A DNA stretch of 64,000 bases from assembly GCF_963677155.1 (NCBI RefSeq), contig NZ_OY781884.1, positions 4,274,501-4,338,500 on the forward strand, written 5' to 3'. The translations under genes were made by a program, and so were the position numbers. Under the pieces are notes generated by a model. The model had not been told where the DNA came from and did no database searches. It saw nothing but the letters and a program-made list of their open reading frames with translations. This document shows, one piece after another, positions 54,066 through 62,301 of the stretch (within the stretch, counting starts at the first letter, position 1; the number at the start of each line of letters is the position of its first letter). This stretch comes from an uncultured Draconibacterium sp. (lineage in GTDB: Bacteria; Bacteroidota; Bacteroidia; Bacteroidales; Prolixibacteraceae).

Positions 54066-54923
54066 TTAAGCTGCCTCATTATACACGTTTTGAGGCGTTT
54101 TATAGTCTAAAGATAAATGAAGTCTTTTGTTATTGTAAATATTGATTGCATTTTTTGTAGCACGCTTAGCCTCTTTTAAACTAGCAAATGTTTGGTCCAG
54201 GAAAAACTCATCTTTTAAAATACCATTAACACGTTCAGCAATAGCATTCTCATAACAATGATTTTCTTCGGTCATGCTAATTTTGAAGTCTTTGTTTTTT
54301 AATATTCTGACATATTGATTAGAGCAGTATTGAGCTCCACGGTCAGAATGATGGATCAATCCATTGGCAGGCTTTGCGTTTGCCAGGGCCTTTTTGAGAG
54401 CCCGCAAACACCCAGCCAGCTCAAGAGAGTTGCTAATATCGTAACCAACAATTTTTCTTGAGTATAAGTCAGTAATGAGAGCTAAATAGCAAAAGCCGTT
54501 GTATGTTCTGATGTAGGTAATATCGCTAACCCATACCTGATTTGGCCTTGTTATTTTAAGGTCTTTAATCAAATTATTGTACTTGTGAAAATGATGATAT
54601 GAATCGGTTGTTTTACAACTTGTTTTCTTACGTACAATCAACATGTCGTATTTACGTAAGATCCTGTAAAGTTCATCACGTCCAACCTTTAATCCCATTA
54701 GATTAAATGTTATATGTAGCGCCATCATCAACTTTCGAGTACCAACGCGCGGTTGAGTTAGTCGCTCATAATTGACAAGCTTTATGACTTTCTTTTCTAC
54801 TTCTAGTCGGGCAGCACTCCTCTTCTTGTATTTATAATAGGCATCCCGATGTAGTCCAAAGCATTGACAAGTCGTCTCGCAACTTGCCAGCTTTGTTTTT
54901 TTTGCTGTATCAACTGCTTTCAT
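54066..54923 (-). CDS. IS3-family transposase OrfB, copy 3
   Basis: 285 residues, same protein as the other two OrfB copies. DDE triad intact. Confidence 0.95.
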   Translation of the reverse strand: MKAVDTAKKTKLASCETTCQCFGLHRDAYYKYKKRSAARLEVEKKVIKLVNYERLTQPRVGTRKLMMALHITFNLMGLKVGRDELYRILRKYDMLIVRKKTSCKTTDSYHHFHKYNNLIKDLKITRPNQVWVSDITYIRTYNGFCYLALITDLYSRKIVGYDISNSLELAGCLRALKKALANAKPANGLIHHSDRGAQYCSNQYVRILKNKDFKISMTEENHCYENAIAERVNGILKDEFFLDQTFASLKEAKRATKNAINIYNNKRLHLSLDYKTPQNVYNEAA

Positions 54924-55294
54924 TAGCGTTTCTTGCCTAAATTTTTTTTTAATTCTTCGGCGTTTTTGAAACCTAGTTTTTCAGCTGATACTTCAAGATA
55001 TGAATCCAGTACCAACTGGTCCAGATCTTTCTTAACAAGGGCTTCTTTGAGCTTTTTAACTTCTTTTTGTAGTGCTTTAATTCTGGTGATTTCGTCTTTA
55101 GTTTCCACGTTTATACGAGTGTTCATTAAGTCAGTTCTGTTGTATTTTTTGATCCATTCATTGATTGTACTGTTTTGAATGCCATAAATACGTCCGAGCT
55201 GCCGTTTGTTATACTTACCGGTACTAAGTTCGGATAAAATTTTGAGTTTGAAACTTTCCGAATAACGTCTGTAAACTTGATCATTTTTATACAT
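54923..55294 (-). CDS. IS3-family transposase OrfA, copy 3
   Basis: 123 residues, same protein as the OrfA at 50716-51087. Its stop overlaps the OrfB start (TAATG). Confidence 0.9.
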   Translation of the reverse strand: MYKNDQVYRRYSESFKLKILSELSTGKYNKRQLGRIYGIQNSTINEWIKKYNRTDLMNTRINVETKDEITRIKALQKEVKKLKEALVKKDLDQLVLDSYLEVSAEKLGFKNAEELKKNLGKKR

Positions 55295-55338
55295 AATTAC
55301 ATGAATTATGTAGCCTTTATTCCGGACGAGTCATAATG

Positions 55339-55475
55339 CGCGCTAACGGTAAATTGTATGAGTAGTGGCAGATTGCGGGCTTTTTTCCTGTCAAACCGCT
55401 ACGCAGTTTGAGCGGGTTACAAACTTTAATTTTTGCTACATCAACTGCCATTACTTATACAAAATGTTGTGTTTC
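55339..55475 (-). repeat. attC-like site 16 (type C)
   Basis: Arms ATTGTATGAGTAGTGGCAG and CTGCCATTACTTATACAA, as in site 5. Left core GCGCTAAC; right core GTTGTGTTTC (start of cassette 16). Confidence 0.85.
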
Positions 55476-55479
55476 GTTT

Positions 55480-56679
55480 TTAATCTTTAAGTGGCACTAA
55501 TGAAGCACTTATGCCCATTAAAAATTGCATGGATTTATCTCTCAGATAATCACTATTTCCATTTAATTCTGATAGAGACATAGACCATATTGTGTTGTCA
55601 GTAATTTTGTACCCAATTGATACATTCCATTTGTTTTCTGTGGCACTCTTGAAAGAATATTCATTCTCACCATCCGAAGCTTTTAAATCAGTTATTCCAA
55701 ATTTCCAAATCCATTCACTTGAAACTGTAAATTTAGTATTTGGCACTCTTAAATTTAAACTACCCCCAACATCTCCAAAAAGTGCTTTTTCCTCAAAAAT
55801 CACAGCAGGGTCAAAGGAATGGTTTGATACTCTTAAAATAGACCCAAAGTCAAATACTCCAAGCTTTCTTTTAGGTCTATATGTATAATTAAACCAAATT
55901 GCCCATCTGTTTATTTCACTACTATTAAAAGTGTTCTCGGGAAAATCAATAGCTAATGCTCCAGCAAATTCAAGAAAACTACCTGTTCTAAGAGAATAAT
56001 TCCATCTAGAATCATCAACTACTATTGATTCTTCAATTTGCCCTTTCAATTCCTCAAGTTTTCCGATTAGTATGGATTTGTCACCTCGATGTTCAATAAA
56101 AATACTTTCAATTTCACTTTTAAGGTCATTGTTTCTTTCTTTTATATGCTCAATAAATAAAGAAATCTTTGCTGTGTCAACATTACCGTATAAGCCACTA
56201 TTAATTTTTTCAACAACAGTATTTACATCATTAGCTAAGGCAAGTGTAATTTTATCTTTATCAGCAGATTTTGCAGTATACTTTCCACTTAGCAAGTTTG
56301 TTTTAAAACCTATCCCCATACGTGAGAAGTTGGTTGAGTCTTCTCGAATAACATTTGTACTGGCAATAGAAATCTTTAAATCTCTATAAATATTCGTTTT
56401 ATTCAGTTCATTGAATGTTAAGTTCCTAGATTCTAAATAATATGGTGAAAATTCTAATGACAAATCAGTCGGTATAGTACCATTATTAGAAACTATAGGA
56501 GATATTAAACTTGTATAAAGTCCAGTATAGTTACCTGGTGTGGTTATTTCTGAATTCTGAACTCCAATAATATTCATTCCAGGAGTACTTGGAATTTGTA
56601 TGTCAGAGTTTGCCGTTTCTTGAGCATATGAGAACTGAAAACTTAAAAGGATTCCAATTATGGCTAATATAGTTTTCAT
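55480..56679 (-). CDS. Exported protein, outer-membrane-porin-like (cassette 16, second gene)
   Basis: 399 residues with a signal peptide (TILAIIGILLSFQFSYAQ). Alternating beta-strand patterns dominate (SGKYTAKSADKDKITLALAN, WAIWFNYTYRPKRKLGVFDF, KWNVSIGYKITDNTIWSMSL), with a helical insert (FIEHIKERNNDLKSEIESIF, LEELKGQIEES) at about 175-215. This suggests a beta-barrel or surface protein with a coiled-coil insert. Its start overlaps the upstream gene by 4 bp. Confidence 0.6.
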   Translation of the reverse strand: MKTILAIIGILLSFQFSYAQETANSDIQIPSTPGMNIIGVQNSEITTPGNYTGLYTSLISPIVSNNGTIPTDLSLEFSPYYLESRNLTFNELNKTNIYRDLKISIASTNVIREDSTNFSRMGIGFKTNLLSGKYTAKSADKDKITLALANDVNTVVEKINSGLYGNVDTAKISLFIEHIKERNNDLKSEIESIFIEHRGDKSILIGKLEELKGQIEESIVVDDSRWNYSLRTGSFLEFAGALAIDFPENTFNSSEINRWAIWFNYTYRPKRKLGVFDFGSILRVSNHSFDPAVIFEEKALFGDVGGSLNLRVPNTKFTVSSEWIWKFGITDLKASDGENEYSFKSATENKWNVSIGYKITDNTIWSMSLSELNGNSDYLRDKSMQFLMGISASLVPLKD

Positions 56680-57038
56680 ACAAAATCAATTTTTTGATTA
56701 AAATAAGCTATTTCACTATCGTCAACAGTTAATTCATAATCACCTTCATAAGGTTCTATCTGCTCATCGTTAATAAATAATCGTACAGAGACATTGTTAG
56801 TATTTGGGTTGTTATCTTGAGTTGCAGAACTTACAAATAAAACTTTGTTCTTGATTTGACGTCCTTTACCTAAATAACTAACCCACTCAGGATTATCATT
56901 TTCAGGTTCTTTGTCATAGGGACATGTTCCAAATACATTGTGGTCACCATCTTGAGCATCTCCAATTCGAATCATTATTGTATACTCTTCGTTCGGTTCA
57001 ACTTGAATCTTGTAAAATAATTCTTCTTTCTTTGACAT
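56676..57038 (-). CDS. Hypothetical protein, 120 residues (cassette 16, first gene)
   Basis: Acidic, beta-rich, without signal peptide: VEPNEEYTIMIRIGDAQDGD, KNKVLFVSSATQDNNPNTNN, DYELTVDDSEIAYFNQ. Unrecognised. The 4-bp overlap with the exported protein gene suggests coupled translation and a shared role. Confidence 0.55.
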   Translation of the reverse strand: MSKKEELFYKIQVEPNEEYTIMIRIGDAQDGDHNVFGTCPYDKEPENDNPEWVSYLGKGRQIKNKVLFVSSATQDNNPNTNNVSVRLFINDEQIEPYEGDYELTVDDSEIAYFNQKIDFV

Positions 57039-57097
57039 GATTTTATGATTTAGTTAATATTAGTTACATACGTTTAATGCTTGTATCCTCACTAAAT

Positions 57098-57235
57098 GAA
57101 ACACAACGGTTGGTACATGTTGTCGGGGCGGATTTCGGAGAGCGTTCCTGTCCGAAGGACACGGAACTGCGAAACGAGAATCCGCAGTTGGCGTACCACC
57201 GAACCCGCCCTGCAATATGTACTGTGTTATGCCTA
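57098..57235 (-). repeat. attC-like site 17 (type A)
   Basis: Standard type A with one C fewer in the right arm (GAACCCGCCCTG). Cores: GAAACACAAC (complement of the cassette 16 start) and GTTATGCCTA (start of cassette 17). Confidence 0.85.
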
Positions 57236-57610
57236 GTTTTTTTCCTTCCACCTGTCTGGAATTGTCGGGAAATCTTCTTTCCATTTGTCTATTTTAGAAT
57301 TATAAAGTAGATATGGCCCATCAAATCCCTCGAGGTATATAATTTCAAATTCACTGTCGTTTATTTTTTGGTATGCAGGTTCGACATCTAAAAATCCCCT
57401 TTTAAATCCCAAATCCAAAAGTACTTGCGAACTGTCAGGCTCTGGAAGTCTGTCGTGCATAGATTGAAAGTTCCTAATTTTGCTAACCAATTCATTTCCA
57501 AGCCTGATATCAGAGTGTCTAGTGATTTCAATTGGTAATTTATTGTATCCGACCCACAAAATCGGAATCAATAAGATAACAACTAATATTTTTAACAGAG
57601 TCTTCTTCAT
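57233..57610 (-). CDS. Membrane-anchored hypothetical protein (cassette 17, second gene)
   Basis: 125 residues with an N-terminal membrane helix (LLKILVVILLIPILWVGYNK) and a small periplasmic domain (ELVSKIRNFQSMHDRLPEPD, LEGFDGPYLLYNSKIDKWKE). The stop codon lies inside site 17. It follows the DUF1851-type gene by ~14 bp, so the two share a transcript. Confidence 0.6.
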   Translation of the reverse strand: MKKTLLKILVVILLIPILWVGYNKLPIEITRHSDIRLGNELVSKIRNFQSMHDRLPEPDSSQVLLDLGFKRGFLDVEPAYQKINDSEFEIIYLEGFDGPYLLYNSKIDKWKEDFPTIPDRWKEKN

Positions 57611-57624
57611 TTTACTGAGTGTAC

Positions 57625-58056
57625 CTAGTCTATAATTTTTATTTCAATTGCCTGGCCGTCTTTCATGTCATTTATCTGTTTAGCTAAATCTCCACTGACG
57701 GAAATTAACTCTGAAAACCTTATTTTTTCCATGTTTTTTGATTCATAAGTACCGCCAACTGAAGCAGGTATTATTAGACAGTATTTTTCGTCATTGTCCA
57801 GTTTGCCTAACTTATCTAATGCTGTCTTTACGGGTTTTCCCATTTCCCAATCTTCTTTAAATACAGAATCTCCTAATAGCTCGTCTAATTCTATTTGTGA
57901 TAAAGCAACTTTTTCACAGCTTAATTCCTCGGGGCAAATTCTCCAATACTCGTTTTTATCTGTCTTGAAGATTATATTTCCAAAATCATTGTAGCGGATT
58001 ATTTGTGTTGCGATAAATCCTTTCCAATTCCAAGCTTTGTTTATTTCAGAAATCAT
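57625..58056 (-). CDS. DUF1851 / Tdi1-like immunity-type protein (cassette 17, first gene)
   Basis: 143 residues. The pattern NEYWRICPEELSCEKVA, EDWEMGKPVKTALDKLGKLD, YCLIIPASVGGTYESKNM and GDLAKQINDMKDGQAIEIKI matches the DUF1851 domain found in Tdi1-type immunity proteins, which neutralise type VI secretion toxins. Whether it has that role here is inference; a stray immunity gene in a mobile cassette would make sense. Its ATG overlaps (ATGA) the stop of a leader ORF that begins at the ATG of the core site GTTATGCC. Confidence 0.65.
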   Translation of the reverse strand: MISEINKAWNWKGFIATQIIRYNDFGNIIFKTDKNEYWRICPEELSCEKVALSQIELDELLGDSVFKEDWEMGKPVKTALDKLGKLDNDEKYCLIIPASVGGTYESKNMEKIRFSELISVSGDLAKQINDMKDGQAIEIKIID

Positions 58057-58069
58057 CTTATTTTAAAAT

Positions 58070-58206
58070 TAGGCATAACGTTGAGTGTATGGTGTCGTAA
58101 GGGATTGCGGGCTTCAAACCTTTCAAGTTACCACCCAAAATTGAAGCGGGTGATACCGCTCGAAAACCTCTGAAACCCTTATGCACTATACACATTGTTG
58201 GCAATA
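58070..58206 (-). repeat. attC-like site 18 (singleton type)
   Basis: Arms GAGTGTATGGTGTCGTAAGGG and CCCTTATGCACTATACAC pair imperfectly. Inner segment GAAGCGGGTGATACCGCTCG. Cores: TAGGCATAAC (complement of the cassette 17 start) and GTTGGCAATA (start of cassette 18). Confidence 0.8.
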
Positions 58207-58207
58207 G

Positions 58208-60118
58208 TTATTTTTGAATATCTTTTATCAACTCTATTAAATCTAAAGGAATAAATTCAGGAATATTGTCAATTATTTTGTTTACAATTTTATCCTTTAT
58301 AATATTAAGTAATTGATTTTCAAAGAGTATTTTATTTTCCTTCTTCTTTTTTTCTTTTTCTTCGTCACTTAATCCTTCTGGTATGTCAGGTAGTCTAGTT
58401 TTAGAACCAAATTCAGATTTTAGTCTAGGAAAAGCTTCAATAATAATTCTCTCAAGAATATGTCCTTTATATTCTAAATACCAAATAGGTTGCTGTACAC
58501 TTTTTCCATTTACATATTCAATCGTCTTTGTGCTTAAAGAATTTGGTTCTTCGGGTAATTTCGCTTTTACTTTTTCAGTTACAAATTGTACTATATCATT
58601 AATTTTTCCTGCGGAGATATTTTTAAAATCAGAATAGTTTTCATTATTTTCTAGACCTATATCCTCTCGTGTAATAATTTGATAATCCAATAATAATGCA
58701 CATAAATTTATTGGGTCAAAAATATAATTTTCAATACTATACCTCAGATGATGCCCATTTACCAACACCTTTTCTGTTGGATTATTTTTCCCATCCCAAT
58801 CAATTATACCGAATACTTTTTTATTACCACCTTTTACTAATTCCTTTACAATATTTTTAACCCTACTACAATCTCCATCTGGTACTTCAACTGAAACTGG
58901 GATTTTATCAATCCCAGAGGAAATAAAGTGCAATGAGATTTCTGGGATTAGTAAATATCTCGATTTATTATATACTTTCTCAAAGTATTTTCTATCATAA
59001 TTACTCTCCACGAATATTTGCCTTCTATTCTCATAGTCAATACTAACGGTACTTAGTCCAGTTGTCAGAACACTAAGAGCTTTATCTTTCGGGGCTTTTT
59101 CAAATCGTTCCTGACCTTTGGACATGCAATACAGATATTTTTCGTCCGTTAAAGCAACAGTTGAAGGAGAATGAGTTGTAAGAATAACTTTTATCTTCTG
59201 TTTAACTACAAGTTCTTCATAGATAACATCTAAAAATTCCTTCGTCATTGAAGGATGAAGAGGTGCATCAGGCTCATCCAGCAATAGTATTTTCGGAAAA
59301 TTGTTATTCTCATTCAGTTCAATATTGAATAAACAAAATGCCAATGAAACAATTACTCTTTCACCTGACGATAAAGTATTTACTTGCACCTTATCTCCTG
59401 ATACTTTATTAACAAATTCAGGGCTTAGAGTCATATTCTCATCAAAATCTTCCTCGTTTATACCTTCAATATAGTAATCTGATTTTGACATCTCTAGAAA
59501 CTCATTAATTAACTCCCAAGGATTAACAAATCTCTCGTTAAATTCTTCCTCACTTAGTACTTCATAATTAGACCCCTTTGAGTTTCTATACTTTTTATAA
59601 TTATTTCGTTCTCTATTGTATGCATAATTATAGAACAATTGGCCAAGGTTAGTTTGAAAAATATCAGCATTACCTAAATCATCGTGTGTCAGAGTATAAC
59701 CTAATACATCCGATTCAGTGAGTTCGCTATATGGTTTTTCAAGTGACTTAGCAATTTTTTCTGCTATATTTCTTTGCGCATAATTTTTATTCCTATTTTG
59801 ATTTAAATGTTGAATTATCGTGTTTTTAATATTTTCATAGGTTTTCTTATTCATGGAACCAAGATTACCTGGATTTAATCCATTATAGGGGATATACCTA
59901 ATCGTGCCCGGAGTAAAATTATCAGCGACTAATTTAATCTTATAATCCTCATTCTGATTTTTTACAGCATGCTCAATCTTATTTTGTAAGGTATTGATTA
60001 ATGCAAGAAATTGTGTTTTGCCTGAACCATTGAGGCCCGTGATAACACAAAAATCTTCAAGTTCAGGTGTTTTAAAGTCTTGAAGAGATAAAAATTTTCC
60101 AGATAATTCAAATTTCAT
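58208..60118 (-). CDS. AAA ATPase with C-terminal TOPRIM/DUF4435-like domain (cassette 18)
   Basis: 636 residues. Walker A is CVITGLNGSGKTQFLALI (about residue 30). The ABC/SMC-type signature is VNTLSSGERVIVSLAFCLF, Walker B is KILLLDEPDAPLHPSMTKEF, and the H-loop is VILTTHSPSTVAL. After residue ~365 a second domain has QIFVESNYDRKYFEKVY and KKVFGIIDWDGKNNPTE, with a Glu and Asp-x-Asp arrangement like TOPRIM or DUF4435 nucleases. This architecture is that of OLD-like/AAA_21 proteins, many of which act in phage defence, alone or with a partner. No partner is in this cassette. Confidence 0.8.
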   Translation of the reverse strand: MKFELSGKFLSLQDFKTPELEDFCVITGLNGSGKTQFLALINTLQNKIEHAVKNQNEDYKIKLVADNFTPGTIRYIPYNGLNPGNLGSMNKKTYENIKNTIIQHLNQNRNKNYAQRNIAEKIAKSLEKPYSELTESDVLGYTLTHDDLGNADIFQTNLGQLFYNYAYNRERNNYKKYRNSKGSNYEVLSEEEFNERFVNPWELINEFLEMSKSDYYIEGINEEDFDENMTLSPEFVNKVSGDKVQVNTLSSGERVIVSLAFCLFNIELNENNNFPKILLLDEPDAPLHPSMTKEFLDVIYEELVVKQKIKVILTTHSPSTVALTDEKYLYCMSKGQERFEKAPKDKALSVLTTGLSTVSIDYENRRQIFVESNYDRKYFEKVYNKSRYLLIPEISLHFISSGIDKIPVSVEVPDGDCSRVKNIVKELVKGGNKKVFGIIDWDGKNNPTEKVLVNGHHLRYSIENYIFDPINLCALLLDYQIITREDIGLENNENYSDFKNISAGKINDIVQFVTEKVKAKLPEEPNSLSTKTIEYVNGKSVQQPIWYLEYKGHILERIIIEAFPRLKSEFGSKTRLPDIPEGLSDEEKEKKKKENKILFENQLLNIIKDKIVNKIIDNIPEFIPLDLIELIKDIQK

Positions 60119-60138
60119 GTTGTTAGGTCTTTCTTAAT

Positions 60139-60273
60139 TATTGCCAACGGTGGCGGTATGGTTAGTAAGGGATTACGAGCTTTATACCAATCAAGTTACA
60201 GCAAAATTTGGAGCTGGTTTCTACGCCTCGAAAACCACTTAACCCCTTATTAACTATACTGCGTGTTATGCAC
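60139..60273 (-). repeat. attC-like site 19 (singleton type)
   Basis: Arms GCGGTATGGTTAGTAAGGG and CCCCTTATTAACTATACTGC pair. Cores: TATTGCCAAC (complement of the cassette 18 start) and GTTATGCAC (start of cassette 19). Confidence 0.8.
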
Positions 60274-60377
60274 TGGTATTATTTGTTTTTAAGTTGTCAT
60301 TTAAGAATTGTCATAGTTATCATAAAATAAAGAACTGATATTCCCAATTTTGTAAATCAGAATATAACAATGCTAAA

Positions 60378-60878
60378 TTATTCTCTTTTTAAGATTAAAC
60401 TAGCAGCATGTAATTCCCATGAACAATTTGTTTTATCATTATTTATTATTCGTATTCCTATATTAATAGATTCATCTGGGAATGAGCTTAGAAGATTACT
60501 TGATAATTTGCATCGTGACGCTTTTATATCATCAGATACAATCTTTGAATTTTGTATAACTGTATTATTCGTTAAGTCAAATAATTCAACTGATACTGTT
60601 GCTGATATATCGCTGCCATCTGTAATGCTTTTAGTTGTTAAATCGCTAATTGTAAATAATACAGAATCGACTAATATGTAGTCATTTATGTTGAAGTCGA
60701 TTAGACTTGATGAATATAATGTCGTATCATTCCCTGAACCATAGCCGTAATGGTCATCTAATATTGAAAATGAAATAGATTTATCCAATGTGTAATTTTC
60801 TTCATTACATGATGTAGCTCCTAAAATTAGAAATGTTAAAATGCCGATTAATGAATTTTTTAAAATAAGTGTTTTCAT
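60378..60878 (-). CDS. Hypothetical lipoprotein, 166 residues (cassette 19)
   Basis: Lipoprotein signal (IGILTFLILGATSCNEENYT), then a beta-sandwich-like domain (DYILVDSVLFTISDLTTKSI, ISATVSVELFDLTNNTVIQN) ending TNCSWELHAASLILKRE. Unrecognised; it resembles small structural or adhesion-type surface proteins. About 110 bp of non-coding sequence separates its stop from site 19, looser packing than in other cassettes. Confidence 0.6.
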   Translation of the reverse strand: MKTLILKNSLIGILTFLILGATSCNEENYTLDKSISFSILDDHYGYGSGNDTTLYSSSLIDFNINDYILVDSVLFTISDLTTKSITDGSDISATVSVELFDLTNNTVIQNSKIVSDDIKASRCKLSSNLLSSFPDESINIGIRIINNDKTNCSWELHAASLILKRE

Positions 60879-60920
60879 AATTGTCCTGTTTTGTTGTTTA
60901 ATGTTTATAAAAAAATATCG

Positions 60921-60968
60921 TCGTTTTTGTACATAACTTACTGAATTATGTGGCCGTTATTCCGGACG
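60921..60968 (-). mobile_element. Relic of the IS3-element right end
   Basis: TGAATTATGTGGCCGTTATT with CCGGACGG closely matches the terminal ~45 bp of the three IS copies (TGAATTATGTAGCCTTTATT, CCGGACGA). The adjoining minus-strand reading starts MYKND, the first five residues of OrfA, then diverges and stops. It sits 15 nt from the attC core of site 20, almost the same spacing as the full copies. Confidence 0.7.
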
Positions 60969-60979
60969 GTGTTATACTT

Positions 60980-61115
60980 GTGCATAACGGTCACTTGTAT
61001 GTGGTCGGGCGGTCCCGATGCAATCGGGAGTGTCAGACCCGCAGGAAAGTGGGCGCAAGGTCTGACTTGTCAGACCGCTAAAACCCCCGCCTGCCATGTA
61101 CAATTTGTTAACGGC
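60980..61115 (-). repeat. attC-like site 20 (type B)
   Basis: Type B arms with a changed apical part (TCCCGATGCAATCGGGA hairpin replaces the usual segment). Cores: GTGCATAAC (complement of the cassette 19 start) and GTTAACGGC (start of cassette 20). Confidence 0.85.
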
Positions 61116-61594
61116 TGGTTTTTTATTCATGGTCAGTTTGTTAACAGTATAAAAATATCATTTTCCGAGCAAAAGTTTCAAATAACTACATCGCATTTTT
61201 ATTTTTTTTCAACCCCAAAAGTCAAAGTTGCTTGTGGGTTGCAGGTAACCAACAGCGGTTTGCCCCGCCGAAACGTGAGTTTTGCCATTCCTTACTTATG
61301 CCGCTGGAGGAAAACATGCGAGTACAAAACTGTCCTCCAATTTTTTTAATTCCAGCCCAGATAGCAACCGGCCCAGAAATCAAACTGTCAAATAACCACC
61401 GACTGTTCCTAAAAATGTGCTAGACATTCAGGCTGCAAAACAGTTTTGGGAAATTGTCAAACTGCGAAAATTGGCAATTGCACCAAACTTTACTTTGCAA
61501 GTTTTGTGACAGCAACTTTACAAACGAGCGAAAAACCAAAAAACGAACGATTTAGATAACCACCAATTTATTTTTTTCAAACTTGCCGTTAACT
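61107..61594. other. ORF-less cassette 20
   Basis: A cassette of ~488 bp bounded by GTTAACGGC and its exact complement GCCGTTAAC (61586-61594). I see no credible gene on either strand. The middle has internal similarity blocks (TGTCAAACTGCGAAAATTGG, ACAAACGAGCGAAAAACC) and a higher GC content than neighbouring cassettes. Such cassettes can carry promoters or small RNAs; neither is identified here. Confidence 0.55.
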
Positions 61595-61640
61595 ACTATG
61601 TATCATCATTGTTGTTATATCGCTTGTAGCACCTGGAAAA

Positions 61641-61677
61641 GTGTTGTTATACACCCAAAATGGAGGTATAACAACAC
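61641..61677. repeat. Perfect 12-bp inverted repeat
   Basis: GTGTTGTTATAC and GTATAACAACAC separated by 13 nt. No T-run follows on either side, so it is not an obvious terminator. It could be an operator or the end of a small inserted element. Confidence 0.6.
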
Positions 61678-62213
61678 ATATTATGCTTAATATCTTTTTT
61701 ACTGCTATTTCAGGGTACGTATTCAACGGCTACGGTTTTTATTTGGACTTTAAAGTTAGTATAATAAAGAATCAAAACAAGACTTGTTGACTGATAGACA
61801 CACTGTTGTGGGTAATATTTGAAAAATAACGAAAAAGACGTAATTCCAATCAAAGGATGCCGAGGGCGTTCGGTATTTATTCTAAAATCTGTCTACTCAT
61901 GTTCTGGTCTCCGATTAATTGAGGAACAGACAGGATAAAAACGGGTTCAATTCTTCCGAACACTCCTGATCGCAGATCAACGTAAGCGAAAGTTGTAAAA
62001 GTAAAATTATGGGGTTTACTTGTTTCTAAGCCAGGTTCTTTCAAAAACAATTTTACCAGAAGTAAAATTTATATAAATCCATCCTAAAGAACATAAAACC
62101 AAAGAAAAGAAAAATCAAGCTTTTCTACAGCCATTCTTTCTTCTTTTTACTCGCTATTCCCGGCCACAAATCCAACCGGGGTAAATTCTTCAAGAACTTT
62201 CCGCTAAATCATG

Positions 62214-62301
62214 AAGAAGATTTTCGAAAAAGAACAAGAAGATCTTCAGAAAAGAACATGAAGATTTTCGGAAAAGATCTTGATGAATTCCGGGGAACAA
62301 A
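62214..62301. repeat. 22-bp tandem repeats, about 4 copies
   Basis: Units AAGAAGATTTTCGAAAAAGA(AC), AAGAAGATCTTCAGAAAAGA(AC), ATGAAGATTTTCGGAAAAGA(TC), then a degenerate fourth (TTGATGAATTCCGGGG...). The period of 22 is not a multiple of three, so a coding origin is unlikely. Confidence 0.65.

Larger units (their letters stand above)
54027..55333 (-). mobile_element. IS3-family (IS150-like) element, copy 3, 1307 bp
   Basis: Same ends and length as the other two copies. Flanks ...TTTAAAC and TAATGCG..., so no target duplication. The right end is exactly 14 nt from the end of the TAAC core of site 16. The cassette-end check fails here (start GTTATGCGC versus end GCGCTAAC, one base short), so either a 1-nt deletion or an IS-mediated rearrangement is likely. 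Confidence 0.9.

Noticed and set aside
61232-61423. 63-codon ORF in cassette 20
   Set aside because: No recognisable features and a competing overlapping frame; composition does not look like coding sequence.
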